DNA of 38,552 bases from an uncultured Eubacteriales bacterium (GTDB lineage Bacteria > Bacillota > Clostridia > Oscillospirales > Oscillospiraceae): assembly GCA_900321275.1 (NCBI GenBank), contig ONVI01000030.1:1-38552 (forward strand). The letters run 5' to 3'. Positions 25,102-32,346 of this stretch are shown here, one piece after another (position 1 is the first letter of the stretch; each line of letters opens with the position of its first letter). The translations under genes were made by a program, and so were the position numbers. The notes below the pieces were generated by a model. It was not told the DNA's origin. It saw only the letters and a list, made by a program, of their open reading frames with translations, and searched no databases.

Positions 25102-25177
25102 CGGGGTGTAGCGCAGATGGTAGCGCGCTTGGTTCGGGACCAAGAGGCCCGGGGTTCAAATCCCCGCACTCCGACCA
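25102..25177 (+). tRNA. tRNA-Pro(CGG)
   Basis: 76 bases with CCA encoded. The acceptor stem CGGGGTG / CACTCCG folds with one G-U pair. The anticodon stem CTTGG / CCAAG holds the loop TTCGGGA, giving anticodon CGG. The T loop is GGTTCAAATCC. Its 3' 46 bases are the crossover core of the integrated element, which restores a complete gene. Confidence 0.97.
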
Positions 25178-25178
25178 A
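25132..25178 (+). repeat. attL, 47-bp direct repeat
   Basis: It starts in the anticodon stem-loop of tRNA-Pro and ends one base past CCA. It is identical to 32347-32393. Flanking bases differ on both sides (G versus A before, C versus A after), which sets the limits exactly. Confidence 0.95.
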
Positions 25179-25183
25179 CTTTT

Positions 25184-25211
25184 GAGGCTTAAAACGCAAG
25201 TTTTGAGCCTC
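25184..25211 (+). terminator. tRNA-Pro terminator brought by the element
   Basis: 12-bp stem GAGGCTTAAAAC / GTTTTGAGCCTC (one G-U pair), loop GCAA, T-rich tail CTTTTGTTTTG. It lies inside the element, so it replaces the chromosomal terminator now at 32394. Confidence 0.85.
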
Positions 25212-25265
25212 TTTTGTTTTGCTTTGATAACAATTTGAGTAAAATAAAAATCCCGTCATTTTTGC

Positions 25266-25305
25266 GTGTCAACAAAAAGTGTCAACAAATTTGAAAATGT
25301 CAACC
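25266..25305 (+). repeat. Left integrase arm-type sites
   Basis: Two copies of GTGTCAACAAA (25266-25276, 25279-25289) and a partial ATGTCAAC (25297-25304), in direct orientation, 88 bases inside attL. The same 11-mer recurs at the right end. Confidence 0.75.
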
Positions 25306-25402
25306 GAAAAGCTGTTTGGGTCACGATCAGAGCGGGCGTTTTTGCTATGCTTTTGCTGCGTTCTTGCTGTCTTTTTTGGTGTCCGATTTGTCCGACAACA
25401 AA

Positions 25403-25428
25403 AGGCCGGGGAACACTCCCCGGCCTTA
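25403..25428 (-). terminator. Terminator of the element's leftward operon
   Basis: AAGGCCGGGG / CTCCCCGGCCTT hairpin followed on the minus strand by TTTTGTTG, just after the last gene of the operon. Confidence 0.8.
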
Positions 25429-25435
25429 CCGTATC

Positions 25436-25624
25436 TTATGAGGTAAATTCTTTCAAGAGTCGGATAGCTTCCAGCCGGTCAGCGTCGGCGGCGTTTTCAT
25501 CGTCGCGGATTTTGCGACAAACGGCGATTGTCTGTTCACGATCTCGGCAAAGCTCGGCGGCCTTGACTTTTCTTTGCTCTCGATGTTCTCTTGCCGTCTG
25601 TGCGGCTTTCTGAGCGGGCGTCAT
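25436..25624 (-). CDS. Small hypothetical protein, 62 residues
   Basis: A highly charged, helix-forming protein (Arg, Lys, Glu, Ala-rich: TAREHREQRKVKAAEL) of unknown family. The start has GAGGAGGTGAGAAT upstream, a strong ribosome binding site. Last gene of the leftward operon of the element, with a terminator directly after it. Confidence 0.65.
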   Translation of the reverse strand: MTPAQKAAQTAREHREQRKVKAAELCRDREQTIAVCRKIRDDENAADADRLEAIRLLKEFTS

Positions 25625-25681
25625 ATTCTCACCTCCTCTGCTATGATTTGCTGTTGTAATGAGTGTGTAAAGTGGGCAAAT

Positions 25682-25702
25682 CGCCGGGGAGAATCCCCGG
25701 CG
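25682..25702 (-). terminator. Hairpin between two small element genes
   Basis: 9-bp perfect stem CGCCGGGGA / TCCCCGGCG with loop GAA. There is little T tract, so it may be a processing or pausing hairpin rather than a full terminator. Confidence 0.5.
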
Positions 25703-25721
25703 TTCTGCTTTTCATTACATG

Positions 25722-25814
25722 TCAGTGCATGAGTATCACTACCAGCACCAGCGCCACGGCTTCAAGTGCTGCCGCGATTGCCAGCCGTCTGTTAATGCGC
25801 TCCATCCTGGCCAT
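25722..25814 (-). CDS. 30-residue single-helix membrane peptide
   Basis: The frame encodes MARMERINRRLAIAAALEAV followed by a hydrophobic stretch ending VVILMH. A basic N-terminus and one helix of about 18 residues suggest an inner-membrane peptide with its N-terminus inside. GAGG lies nine bases upstream of the ATG at 25814. It is downstream of the 234-residue protein gene in the element's operon. No family recognised; it could be a small toxin-like or regulatory peptide, or a chance frame. Confidence 0.45.
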   Translation of the reverse strand: MARMERINRRLAIAAALEAVALVLVVILMH

Positions 25815-25895
25815 TTCTGCCTCATGGACAATGTACGGGACACTCGGTGCTCCCCCTTTTTCCTCGGTGCTTTTGCAGCTTTCACAGCTCACAGC

Positions 25896-26600
25896 TCATT
25901 CCTCGCTTTCTTTACTCTCAGTGGAGACAAGTCCAGCCGTGGCTTCTTCCCAGAATTCCAAAGAATTGGAAGAAAGATAGCCGTCCGAAGAATTCCAGTC
26001 TCCGTTTTCCCTTCTCCCCGAAAACTGTTTCGCTATGCTGTTCAAATTATCAAAGCTTGCAATAAGCTTCTCAGCATCAGTTCGGGCGTTTTCAATTACA
26101 GCAAGCAGCTCGTGCCGCTCTTGGTACTGTTCCTCCCCCAGCCCTTCAATTGCTTTCTGTGCAGCTTGCCGAACAAGGCCGAGCATTGCCGGATTCTCGG
26201 AAAAGTCTGTCGCCATTTGCTGGAAATCTTTTCCTCGCATCGTGCCGGAATTCAACAACGTAACCGCTGCTGCGTCAACGCCCGCCGCCCGGCGAATATC
26301 TATTTTGTCCAGCTCCGCGACAAGTTCTTCGCGGACGCGCCGAACAGTGCTGTCGAACGTCTCCCACACTTTTTCCACTCTGCCGCGAATCCCGCTTTTC
26401 TCAGCAAGGAAAGCCGCTTTTGCCGCTTCTTTCTTAGCTCTTGCGGAAAAATCCCAATCGGGGTACCGTTCAGTGGCGAGCATATCACGCTTTGCAGCTT
26501 CAAACTTTTTGACGATCTCCATGTGCTCTTTCCGGGCTGCCTTCATAGCCGCGTCAAGCCTGGTTGCTGCCCTGTTGTACGAATTTACCATTTCGATCAT
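25896..26600 (-). CDS. Alpha-helical phage-like protein of unknown function
   Basis: 234 residues, mostly charged helix with coiled-coil character (AARKEHMEIVKKFEAAKRDM, RVEKVWETFDSTVRRVREEL). No membrane segment or known catalytic motif. The start is the ATG at 26600 with AAAGGA upstream; a longer frame to 26783 overlaps the preceding gene. It occupies a place where phage operons often have scaffold- or head-associated helical proteins, but no homology can be claimed. Confidence 0.7.
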   Translation of the reverse strand: MIEMVNSYNRAATRLDAAMKAARKEHMEIVKKFEAAKRDMLATERYPDWDFSARAKKEAAKAAFLAEKSGIRGRVEKVWETFDSTVRRVREELVAELDKIDIRRAAGVDAAAVTLLNSGTMRGKDFQQMATDFSENPAMLGLVRQAAQKAIEGLGEEQYQERHELLAVIENARTDAEKLIASFDNLNSIAKQFSGRRENGDWNSSDGYLSSNSLEFWEEATAGLVSTESKESEE

Positions 26601-26637
26601 TTGAAAAAATCCTTTCTGGCCGTTTTTGGCCCTAAAT

Positions 26638-26868
26638 TTATTGGTCAAGTAAACCTTTAATAAGTTCCAGCAAAAGGCCGTTGCTGCCTCCGCTCTCGCC
26701 GCATACATCAACGATGGAATCCGGCGATTGAAGTAAAGGGATCGCATCCGCCGCCGCCATCCGCCGTGAGCTGCCATCGGCAAATCTGACAGTAATATAC
26801 TTGTCTGTGTTTTGCCTCAGAAGCCGCTCAAGCCTCGCCAGGCGGCTTTTTATCGCGTTCAGGAACAT
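26638..26868 (-). CDS. Small hypothetical protein, 76 residues
   Basis: Begins with an amphipathic helix (KSRLARLERLLRQNTDKY) followed by a strand-like segment ITVRFADGSSRRM and a C-terminal helix. Unknown function. The start ATG at 26868 (GAAGGTG upstream) lies inside the 3' end of the preceding gene (41-base overlap), a compact phage-like arrangement. Confidence 0.6.
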   Translation of the reverse strand: MFLNAIKSRLARLERLLRQNTDKYITVRFADGSSRRMAAADAIPLLQSPDSIVDVCGESGGSNGLLLELIKGLLDQ

Positions 26869-27085
26869 CACCTTCTTTCCAAATTTCTTTTGCAATGGCG
26901 TTCATGGCTGCAATGTCATCATAGCCGACGCCGCCGTCCACATTTTTTCTCTCATATTCCCGTGGATCGAGACCAAATGCGACAATGAAGCTACTGTCAG
27001 TCGGCCAGAGCGGGATTCTCTTCATAATCGCCGCTTCCAATGCGGCAAGGCGTTTTCGTAATTTTTCGATCTGTGTCACCCCCAT
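26828..27085 (-). CDS. Small hypothetical protein, 85 residues
   Basis: Begins MGVTQIEKLRKRLAALEAAI, a coiled-coil helix, followed by a folded part with GLDPREYERKNVDGG and an acidic/basic tail. Its ATG overlaps the stop of the upstream gene by ten bases and its end overlaps the downstream gene. No recognised family. The N-terminal helix resembles those of the next two small proteins, hinting at related chaperone- or multimer-type roles (inference). Confidence 0.6.
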   Translation of the reverse strand: MGVTQIEKLRKRLAALEAAIMKRIPLWPTDSSFIVAFGLDPREYERKNVDGGVGYDDIAAMNAIAKEIWKEGDVPERDKKPPGEA

Positions 27086-27276
27086 ATAATTAGTGTCGCA
27101 TCTGGTGATGTTTTCTTGAGAAATGCCGCTTCCGCCTCCGTCCGGGTGGCGTAATCGGTGTATTTTCCGTCGAAATGCAAGCGCCACGCTCCATTTACCG
27201 GCATGAGGACGCCGACGCCGGTTTTACCGTGTACGGCGTCCTCAAGTGCTTTTAGGCGTCTCTCGATTTCTCTCAT
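27076..27276 (-). CDS. Small hypothetical protein, 66 residues
   Basis: N-terminal helix MREIERRLKALEDAVHGK followed by a beta-rich part (GVGVLMPVNGAWRLHFDGKY, TDYATRTEAEAAFLK). Unknown function. The ATG overlaps the stop of the TerS-like gene by four bases, so it is translationally coupled. Confidence 0.6.
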   Translation of the reverse strand: MREIERRLKALEDAVHGKTGVGVLMPVNGAWRLHFDGKYTDYATRTEAEAAFLKKTSPDATLIIWG

Positions 27277-27641
27277 GATTTATCCTCCAATACCAGGCGT
27301 TCCAGCTCCGCCATTCGCCCCTCAAGGCTTTGCAGCTCCAGCAAACGCCCGCCGCTGTCAAGAATCGTCCGCGCCGCTTGTACTTTCACATTAGGAGCGG
27401 CTTCAACGTCGGCCATGATCTCGCGTAATACGCTGACGGCTTCGGTCATGCCCTGCCGCGCCTGTGTCGCTGCGCTCTCTACAAGCTCCCGAAGCATAGC
27501 GTCATACTCTGCGCGGAATTCTTTATCAGATGTCAACCAACGGCGCACGCTCGAATATGGAACTTTTGCCTGTGCTGCCGCCGTTTGTACCGTGGAGGCG
27601 GTCAGCAAGGCCGCGAGAGCTTTTTTCTTTCGTCCGGTCAA
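27273..27641 (-). CDS. Small-terminase-like / phBC6A51-type HTH protein
   Basis: 122 residues. The N-terminus KKKALAALLTASTVQTAAAQ then KVPYSSVRRWLTSDKEFRAEYD forms a helix-turn-helix of the type seen in phage phBC6A51-like HTH proteins and some TerS small terminases. The second half is helical (MTEAVSVLREIMADVEAAPN, VKVQAARTILDSGGRLLEL), as in TerS oligomerisation domains. I place the start at TTG 27641, eight bases after AGGAGG; a GTG at 27650 lies against that site. TerS would recognise DNA for packaging; without a large terminase here it would have to act with a helper phage. Function is inferred. Confidence 0.65.
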   Translation of the reverse strand: MTGRKKKALAALLTASTVQTAAAQAKVPYSSVRRWLTSDKEFRAEYDAMLRELVESAATQARQGMTEAVSVLREIMADVEAAPNVKVQAARTILDSGGRLLELQSLEGRMAELERLVLEDKS

Positions 27642-27697
27642 TATTGACACCTCCTCTCTTGGAATTGCTCAAAACCGCTCAGAATCGCTTATTTTGG

Positions 27698-28519
27698 CTA
27701 AATAACAGTAAATTCTTGCCGTGTCTCCGTCGTTTGCACCAGCGCTCGGAGGCGTTCACGATCAAAAAATATTGCTTCGACAGGGCTTGTCTCTGTGATC
27801 TGCATGGTTTTAATCCCATAGCTTTTATAAAAGATGGTCCGCTGCTCGACAAACTGCTCAAGCCCGTATTTTCCGGCCTGCTGACGGAGCTTTCGCAATG
27901 CGTCCCCTTCAATCTGCCGTGCGCGTGACGCTGTAATACCGCGTTCCTCGCCCACTCTTTTAAGCGTGCGGCCCTCAAAGTATCGCGCCTTTATGATTTC
28001 ACGTTGAGCCGGAGAAAGCGCGTCCAGCGCCTTTGTGAGCGTTCTGTGCAAGTCCTGAATGAACAGCTTTTGTTCAGCGCCGGTAAATGCGGCCTCGGCT
28101 CTCTGATCCGGGATAAGGTCGGCGCGGGTCTGTTCTGAATCGTCGCCGTAAATCTCGCCCAGCGGTTCGTCAAGGCTCGCCGCGCCGTTCAATGGGTCTT
28201 TACCGCCTCGAAAACCCTCGGCCTCTGCAAACACTTTCAGAAGGTGGAACGACAGGAGCGCCAGGAAGTTTCCCCGTTCCGGGTTGAAATCGTTGATAGC
28301 TTCCACAAGGCCGAAAAATCCTTGCTGAACAAGATCGTCAACCTCCGCGCCGCCCACATTGCCGACAGTATGGAAACGCCGCCGTGCTTGCCAACGGATA
28401 AACCCCTCGACGCTTTCCCAAAGGGCGGCAACGGTGGAGCTGTCGCCGCCCTGGGCAGCAAGTGCAAGCTCTCTGAGCGGGTCTGTTTTTGTTTCCGGCT
28501 GGGTGCCGACTTCTTTCAT
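27698..28519 (-). CDS. Sigma-70 family RNA polymerase sigma factor of the element
   Basis: 273 residues. Region 2 is recognisable (AEVDDLVQQGFFGLVEAIND, then FNPERGNFLALLSFHLLKVF) and region 4 is clear (LSPAQREIIKARYFEGRTLK, then GITASRARQIEGDALRKLRQ, a typical HTH). Between them is an acidic spacer and after region 4 an extra tail of about 55 residues. AGGAGG precedes the ATG. It lies downstream of the replication-like gene, across a 190-base region with TTATTG repeats, and could direct transcription of the element's later genes. It is distinct from host sigma F. Confidence 0.85.
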   Translation of the reverse strand: MKEVGTQPETKTDPLRELALAAQGGDSSTVAALWESVEGFIRWQARRRFHTVGNVGGAEVDDLVQQGFFGLVEAINDFNPERGNFLALLSFHLLKVFAEAEGFRGGKDPLNGAASLDEPLGEIYGDDSEQTRADLIPDQRAEAAFTGAEQKLFIQDLHRTLTKALDALSPAQREIIKARYFEGRTLKRVGEERGITASRARQIEGDALRKLRQQAGKYGLEQFVEQRTIFYKSYGIKTMQITETSPVEAIFFDRERLRALVQTTETRQEFTVI

Positions 28520-28711
28520 GCGGTGGCCTCCTGCATAACGTGTGATATAGATATTGCGCGTTTTGGCTATTGCTTTTTGTCAATAACTTTAGTGTGAATC
28601 TTGTTGATAAAAGGCAATAAGATTTCATTTCGAGGGCTTTTCCTTATTGCTTCAAGTCAATAACTGCACCTCGGTTTTTCGTCTTGCCCTTATTGACAAA
28701 AGTCCATAGAT
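28520..28711. promoter_or_regulatory. Repeat-rich control region or origin candidate in the element
   Basis: A 21-base near-repeat occurs at 28568-28588 and 28645-28665 (TATTGCtttttGTCAATAACT and TATTGCttcaaGTCAATAACT, 18 of 21 identical), each an imperfect dyad TTATTG/CAATAA. Two more TTATTG-type half sites lie at about 28614-28619 and 28689-28697. The region is AT-rich and lies between the replication-like gene and the sigma gene. It may be the sigma operator-promoter, iterons, or both. Confidence 0.5.
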
Positions 28712-29191
28712 TTAATAAAGATTACCATTTGCATTGTTTTCTTTATCTTTTCTTCGGCGGGCCGCTGCCTGTGTAATCTCCTGTGCTGATACTGAAAAAT
28801 CAGCCGTTCCGTACTTCTGCCACATGCTCGAAAAGCGGTAGACACTTTTGGTTCGTGTGGTAGCTCCACACGCAACACAAACAATAAAGCCGTGTTCAAT
28901 TAGCGCGGACATATCACGGTAAAAACCTTTTGCGTTCGATTTCTCATACAAGTTGTAAAGGTCGCCCCATTTGCTTTGATTCATTGTAAAGCTCATATTG
29001 TCGCCATCTGGCTTGTGCTTTTCGGCGTAATATTGCGCCTTGCAATAAAGATAAAGCCTTTGTTGCTGGGCGGAGAGCGCCCGCCATGCAGGGGACAGGA
29101 GCATGGACATATATAAATTCGCGCTTGTGTCATTGCTTGCCCCTGTGGACTCAAATGGTTTCTTTTGATACGGCCTCTTCCGGCTGCTCAT
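28712..29191 (-). CDS. Replication-initiator-like winged-helix protein
   Basis: 159 residues. After a basic N-terminus the core runs SANLYMSMLLSPAWRALSAQ, QQRLYLYCKAQYY, then NQSKWGDLYNLYEKSNAKGF and SALIEHGFIVCV, which looks like the winged-helix fold of Rep or replisome organiser proteins of Gram-positive mobile elements. The C-terminus is polar. The start ATG at 29191 has AGGAGG and overlaps the previous gene. Replication is an inference; a regulator is the alternative. Confidence 0.55.
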   Translation of the reverse strand: MSSRKRPYQKKPFESTGASNDTSANLYMSMLLSPAWRALSAQQQRLYLYCKAQYYAEKHKPDGDNMSFTMNQSKWGDLYNLYEKSNAKGFYRDMSALIEHGFIVCVACGATTRTKSVYRFSSMWQKYGTADFSVSAQEITQAAARRRKDKENNANGNLY

Positions 29192-29387
29192 GCTCGCCTC
29201 CTGCATCCTCGCCGCCATCTTCTCGCCAGATCACACATTGAAATCCTTGCCTGAATGATAGGCGGCAAAGCTCAACCGCTTCCTCCCATTTTAATCCATC
29301 ATATCTGAGGCTTTCGATGGTCATATCAACGACAAAATCGCGAAAATCACCATCAATGGCGCGGACCGTATAAAGCGGCTCGTTCAT
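29151..29387 (-). CDS. Small hypothetical protein, 78 residues
   Basis: Acidic protein beginning MNEPLYTVRAIDGDFRDFVV, with a compact N-terminal part of about 55 residues and a Glu/Gly-rich tail. No family recognised. It is coupled to its neighbours by a four-base overlap upstream and a 41-base overlap downstream. Confidence 0.6.
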   Translation of the reverse strand: MNEPLYTVRAIDGDFRDFVVDMTIESLRYDGLKWEEAVELCRLSFRQGFQCVIWREDGGEDAGGEHEQPEEAVSKETI

Positions 29388-29788
29388 GCCTCACGCCCTC
29401 CCTTCGCACAGTTTTCCAACGCTCTCGCCGTTCGGTGGATTTCGCCAGCTCGTCGATGTAATCCTGCTGTACATCTGTGCAGTTCGTCGGCATCTGAAGC
29501 AATCCAAAAGCCTGCGCCGGGATCTGACAAAATCGGCGCTCCCATTCTGCGCTCAGTGCAAATCCGGCGCGTGATCTCGCGGGGCTTCTGGCCTGTGATC
29601 TTGCACAGTTCTCTCGTGGTCAGCGCATTTTCTCTCCCTTTGGACAGTAGAAACGCAACGGAGCCTTGCGCGGGGGAGAAGTTTGTGATAAAATCATACA
29701 TGGGCAGTTCGTCGAAGCCGTCAAGCCGCGTCTGCTCTCCGCCGCTCCCGGTCTGATCCACCGGGGCGGCTTTCTTTTGCCTTGTCAT
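29384..29788 (-). CDS. Winged-helix DNA-binding protein, 134 residues
   Basis: The middle part (PAQGSVAFLLSKGRENALTT, RELCKITGQKPREITRRICT, ERRMGAPILSDPGAGFWIAS) has the layout of a winged helix: HTH followed by a beta wing. Such proteins are common in Gram-positive prophages and integrative elements near the replication genes. Precise role unknown. ATGA overlaps link it to both neighbours. Confidence 0.6.
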   Translation of the reverse strand: MTRQKKAAPVDQTGSGGEQTRLDGFDELPMYDFITNFSPAQGSVAFLLSKGRENALTTRELCKITGQKPREITRRICTERRMGAPILSDPGAGFWIASDADELHRCTAGLHRRAGEIHRTARALENCAKGGREA

Positions 29789-29979
29789 TTTCCCGCCTCC
29801 GCATTGACCGCTTCCATGCTTTCCCGTTCGAGCTGTTCAACAAGCGCCTGAACGTTAATCAAAAAACGTGTCCCGGAAAAGATACCAGGGCAACGGCCCT
29901 CTTTGACAAGCGCCCTGAGACGGTGCTCGGGGAGTATTCCGATTGCTGCCACTTGCCGAATTGTCTTAAACTCCGGCAT
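29785..29979 (-). CDS. Excisionase-like / MerR-type small DNA-binding protein
   Basis: 64 residues. MPEFKTIRQVAAIGILPEHR followed by LRALVKEGRCPGIFSGTRFL is the short winged-helix pattern of Xis and Tn916-type excisionases (helix, turn, recognition helix, then the wing G-FL-NV). First gene of the leftward operon, under the switch promoter at 30034-30062. It has a good GGAGGTG upstream. An excision role is likely but could also be regulation. Confidence 0.7.
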   Translation of the reverse strand: MPEFKTIRQVAAIGILPEHRLRALVKEGRCPGIFSGTRFLINVQALVEQLERESMEAVNAEAGK

Positions 29980-30021
29980 TTTGCACACCTCCAAAAATAA
30001 AATGATTTTCAACGGTTTTCG

Positions 30022-30062
30022 TTGACATTTGCAAGTATACATGCTATTTTGTATTTCGTGAA
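30022..30062. promoter_or_regulatory. Face-to-face promoters and operator of the element's switch
   Basis: Plus strand: TTGACA (30022-30027), spacer 17, TATTTT (30045-30050), driving the XRE gene. Minus strand: TTCACG (30057-30062), spacer 17, TATACT (30034-30039), driving the xis-like operon. The near-palindrome GCAAGTATACATGC (30031-30044) lies where both promoters overlap and is the likely repressor site. Confidence 0.7.
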
Positions 30063-30112
30063 GATACGTAACAGCTACATTTGAAAAGTAATAATCGGAG
30101 GATTGTATCTCT

Positions 30113-30718
30113 ATGGAATACAGCTTTTTGGAAATAGCACAGCGGATAGTTGATCACCGCCATGAACGGAAAATGACACAGGAGCGTTTCATTGAGGAAT
30201 TAAACAATCAGGGCGTGAGTATTGGCAGAAATCGCCTTTCCAAAATTGAGAATGGAGAAGGAAAGGCGTTCAGTCTCGACTTTTTACTTGCCTGCTGCAA
30301 AATTTTCAATACCGATATAGGCCATCTCATGGGCGAATACGAACAAAAAAACCGTGATTTCGCTTTCGTCTGCGAATTTACAGGACTTTCAGAGTGGGCA
30401 GTTGATGCAATGACTTTTTATCGCAACAGCTACGCGATAGAACAACTCGGCAAGCTGCTCCAAGATAAAGAATTTTGGGAAATGCTTTCGCTGTTTGAAT
30501 CTCATAAAAACATGGCCCCAGAGATAATGCAAAAGAATAAAGAAACTGTTGATTTAATGTATCGTGTCGCAAAAGATGCAGAGAACAAAGCACTTTCAGA
30601 GCGATATGATCAAACTGCTATCTATCTTGACGAACTTCGATATAGATACAATACTGACAAAAGGCGCTGCCATGTTATCCTCGATAATATTGTAAATCGG
30701 TTTCTTCCAAACATCTAA
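30113..30718 (+). CDS. XRE-family transcriptional regulator of the element
   Basis: 201 residues. N-terminal XRE helix-turn-helix (residues about 8-70: RKMTQERFIEELNNQGVSIG, RNRLSKIENGEGKAFSLDFL), then a long helical C-terminal domain (residues about 85-200) without metal or peptidase motifs, possibly a TPR-like sensor. The only rightward gene of the element. It faces the xis-like operon across a shared promoter region, as lysogeny repressors do. AT-rich compared with its neighbours. Confidence 0.85.
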   Translation: MEYSFLEIAQRIVDHRHERKMTQERFIEELNNQGVSIGRNRLSKIENGEGKAFSLDFLLACCKIFNTDIGHLMGEYEQKNRDFAFVCEFTGLSEWAVDAMTFYRNSYAIEQLGKLLQDKEFWEMLSLFESHKNMAPEIMQKNKETVDLMYRVAKDAENKALSERYDQTAIYLDELRYRYNTDKRRCHVILDNIVNRFLPNI

Positions 30719-30723
30719 AAAAA

Positions 30724-30751
30724 CGCCCGTCCCCATGATCGGGGGCGGGCG
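30724..30751. terminator. Terminator between the XRE gene and the 48-residue gene
   Basis: CGCCCGTCCCC / GGGGGCGGGCG hairpin, 11 pairs with one G-U and a 6-base loop, between convergent genes. Confidence 0.75.
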
Positions 30752-30773
30752 CTGTGGTATGGGTTTAACGCTT

Positions 30774-30920
30774 TTACTTGGTTGCCTGAATTGATGGAAT
30801 ATCCTGCTTGTTTTTCTCTGCCAGAAGAATATTAAGCACCTCACGCGCTTCTGTTTCGGTTAAAGACAGAATAGCGCGTTTTGCCTCTTCTCTCAGAGCG
30901 TTTAGATTCTTTTCACTCAT
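30774..30920 (-). CDS. Small hypothetical protein, 48 residues
   Basis: Helical, charged protein (NALREEAKRAILSLTETEAR) with no recognised family. The start at 30920 has GAGGAG eight bases upstream; a longer frame to 30965 overlaps the integrase end. It is 41 bases downstream of the integrase gene on the same strand and probably co-transcribed with it. Confidence 0.55.
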   Translation of the reverse strand: MSEKNLNALREEAKRAILSLTETEAREVLNILLAEKNKQDIPSIQATK

Positions 30921-30961
30921 TACGAAAACTCCTCTCTTGTTTTTCGGCTTGTGTTCCTTAA

Positions 30962-32179
30962 TCATGCGTTCTTGGTGATAAGGCTTTCAATTCCGTCAAC
31001 TGTTCGGCGCTGTTTTTCTTCTGATATACCGACATAAAATTGCATTGTTGTGGATGCGTCTTTGTGTCCAAGAAGCGCCTGAACGTCTTTCAGATCAGCC
31101 CCGGATTCAAGCGCGAGGCTTGCCGCTGTGTGTCTCAGATCATGCGGTGAGACATCCGGCAGACCGTTCTTTTCGACAAACTTTCTGACATGGCGGGTTA
31201 CACTGTCCGGCCTGAGCGGGCGGTAAGGATCAGTAAAATTGCAGAAGATGAAGCCCGCCGGGAGGATCAGCGCATGAAATGTTTCTTCCTGCCCTTTCTT
31301 GAACTGCAAGAGCATTGCGCACAGCCGCGCGGATATAGGAACGATTCGCGTCTCCCCGGTTTTTGTCTTGCCGATATGCAAGCCGCTCTCCGCGTCTTTG
31401 TCAAGGGTTACATTCCGCACGATAGAAAGCTCCAGCTTGCCCGCGTCCAGATCGCCCCATTGCAGGGCTACGACTTCACCCCGGCGAAGTCCGGTTGTAA
31501 TCAAGACATTCATCAAGCAGCGCCAGTATAACGGTTCCTCCGCCATGCAAGCCATGAAGCGCACGGCCTGTTCCTGTTCCAGAAAATCCACTTTCTTTTT
31601 GTCTCTGTGCGGCTTTTCCTTTTGTGTCAGATCGGCGGTGGGATCTTCTTTGATGTAATGCAGGCGCTTTGCATATCCGAGAATGTTTCTCAGTGTTCCA
31701 AAATGATGCTGCTTTGTTGTTGCACTGAGAGGTTCGCCGTTCTTAGTCGTGGCCTCTTTGTTCAAATATCGGAGGTAGCGCTTGACAGCCTCAGTGTCAA
31801 TCTGATTCAGGCGCTTTGACCCGAAATAGCTCACGAGGTCAGCTGCCATATATCGAAAGAAGCTCACGCTTGACGGCGTGTGTTCTCCGTCCATGACATG
31901 ATCTTTCATCCAATGGTCACGCACAAAGGATTCAAAGCTGATGCGGTCAATATCTTCCTTTGCATGGGTCTTGTTATACTGTGCTACCTGTTCCCGCTCC
32001 CATTCGTCGGCTTGCCGCTCAACTTCTTTCTGTTCCTTTTTTGGGGTCAGCCCTTCAGGCCGGGGAATGGTGCATGTGCGCCAGACTTGCCGCCCCTGTT
32101 CATCCCGAGCAATACAGGCGCGAAACCTGTAACCCGTTATTGTCCCGCTCTTGTCTTTTCTGGTGTCTACGGTAGCCAT
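30962..32179 (-). CDS. int: Tyrosine-type site-specific integrase
   Basis: 405-residue tyrosine recombinase that integrates and excises the element at tRNA-Pro. Order: N-terminal arm-binding domain (residues 1-60, KSGTITGYRFRACIARDEQG), core-binding SAM-like domain (about 75-190), then the catalytic domain with Arg in TGLRRGEVVALQW, His and Arg in HDLRHTAASLAL, His in LLGHKDASTT and nucleophile Tyr in MQFYVGIS. The start is the ATG at 32179 with AGGAGG. The open frame continues upstream only through the attachment arm repeats and is not coding there. The gene abuts attR, as expected. Confidence 0.95.
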   Translation of the reverse strand: MATVDTRKDKSGTITGYRFRACIARDEQGRQVWRTCTIPRPEGLTPKKEQKEVERQADEWEREQVAQYNKTHAKEDIDRISFESFVRDHWMKDHVMDGEHTPSSVSFFRYMAADLVSYFGSKRLNQIDTEAVKRYLRYLNKEATTKNGEPLSATTKQHHFGTLRNILGYAKRLHYIKEDPTADLTQKEKPHRDKKKVDFLEQEQAVRFMACMAEEPLYWRCLMNVLITTGLRRGEVVALQWGDLDAGKLELSIVRNVTLDKDAESGLHIGKTKTGETRIVPISARLCAMLLQFKKGQEETFHALILPAGFIFCNFTDPYRPLRPDSVTRHVRKFVEKNGLPDVSPHDLRHTAASLALESGADLKDVQALLGHKDASTTMQFYVGISEEKQRRTVDGIESLITKNA

Positions 32180-32207
32180 GTCGATACCCCTTTCCTCCTG
32201 CAAAACC

Positions 32208-32242
32208 GTGTCAACGAAAGTGTCAACAAATGTGTCAACAAA
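32208..32242 (+). repeat. Right integrase arm-type sites
   Basis: Three direct copies at 32208-32218 (GTGTCAACGAA, one change), 32220-32230 and 32232-32242 (both GTGTCAACAAA), with an exact 12-base period. They lie between the integrase start and attR and match the left-end copies in sequence and direction, so integrase bound here could also control its own gene. Confidence 0.8.
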
Positions 32243-32346
32243 GTTAGAAAAACATATTTCAACTTTCAAGATGATAATACACGAAACGTATTGAGAAATC
32301 AAGAGTTTTTCGACATTATTGCACGATGCTAAACACACAAATTTTA

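Noticed and set aside
25719-26660. 313-codon plus-strand frame inside the mobile element
   Set aside because: It lies opposite an operon of genes with good ribosome binding sites and overlapping starts; the translation has no protein-like features.
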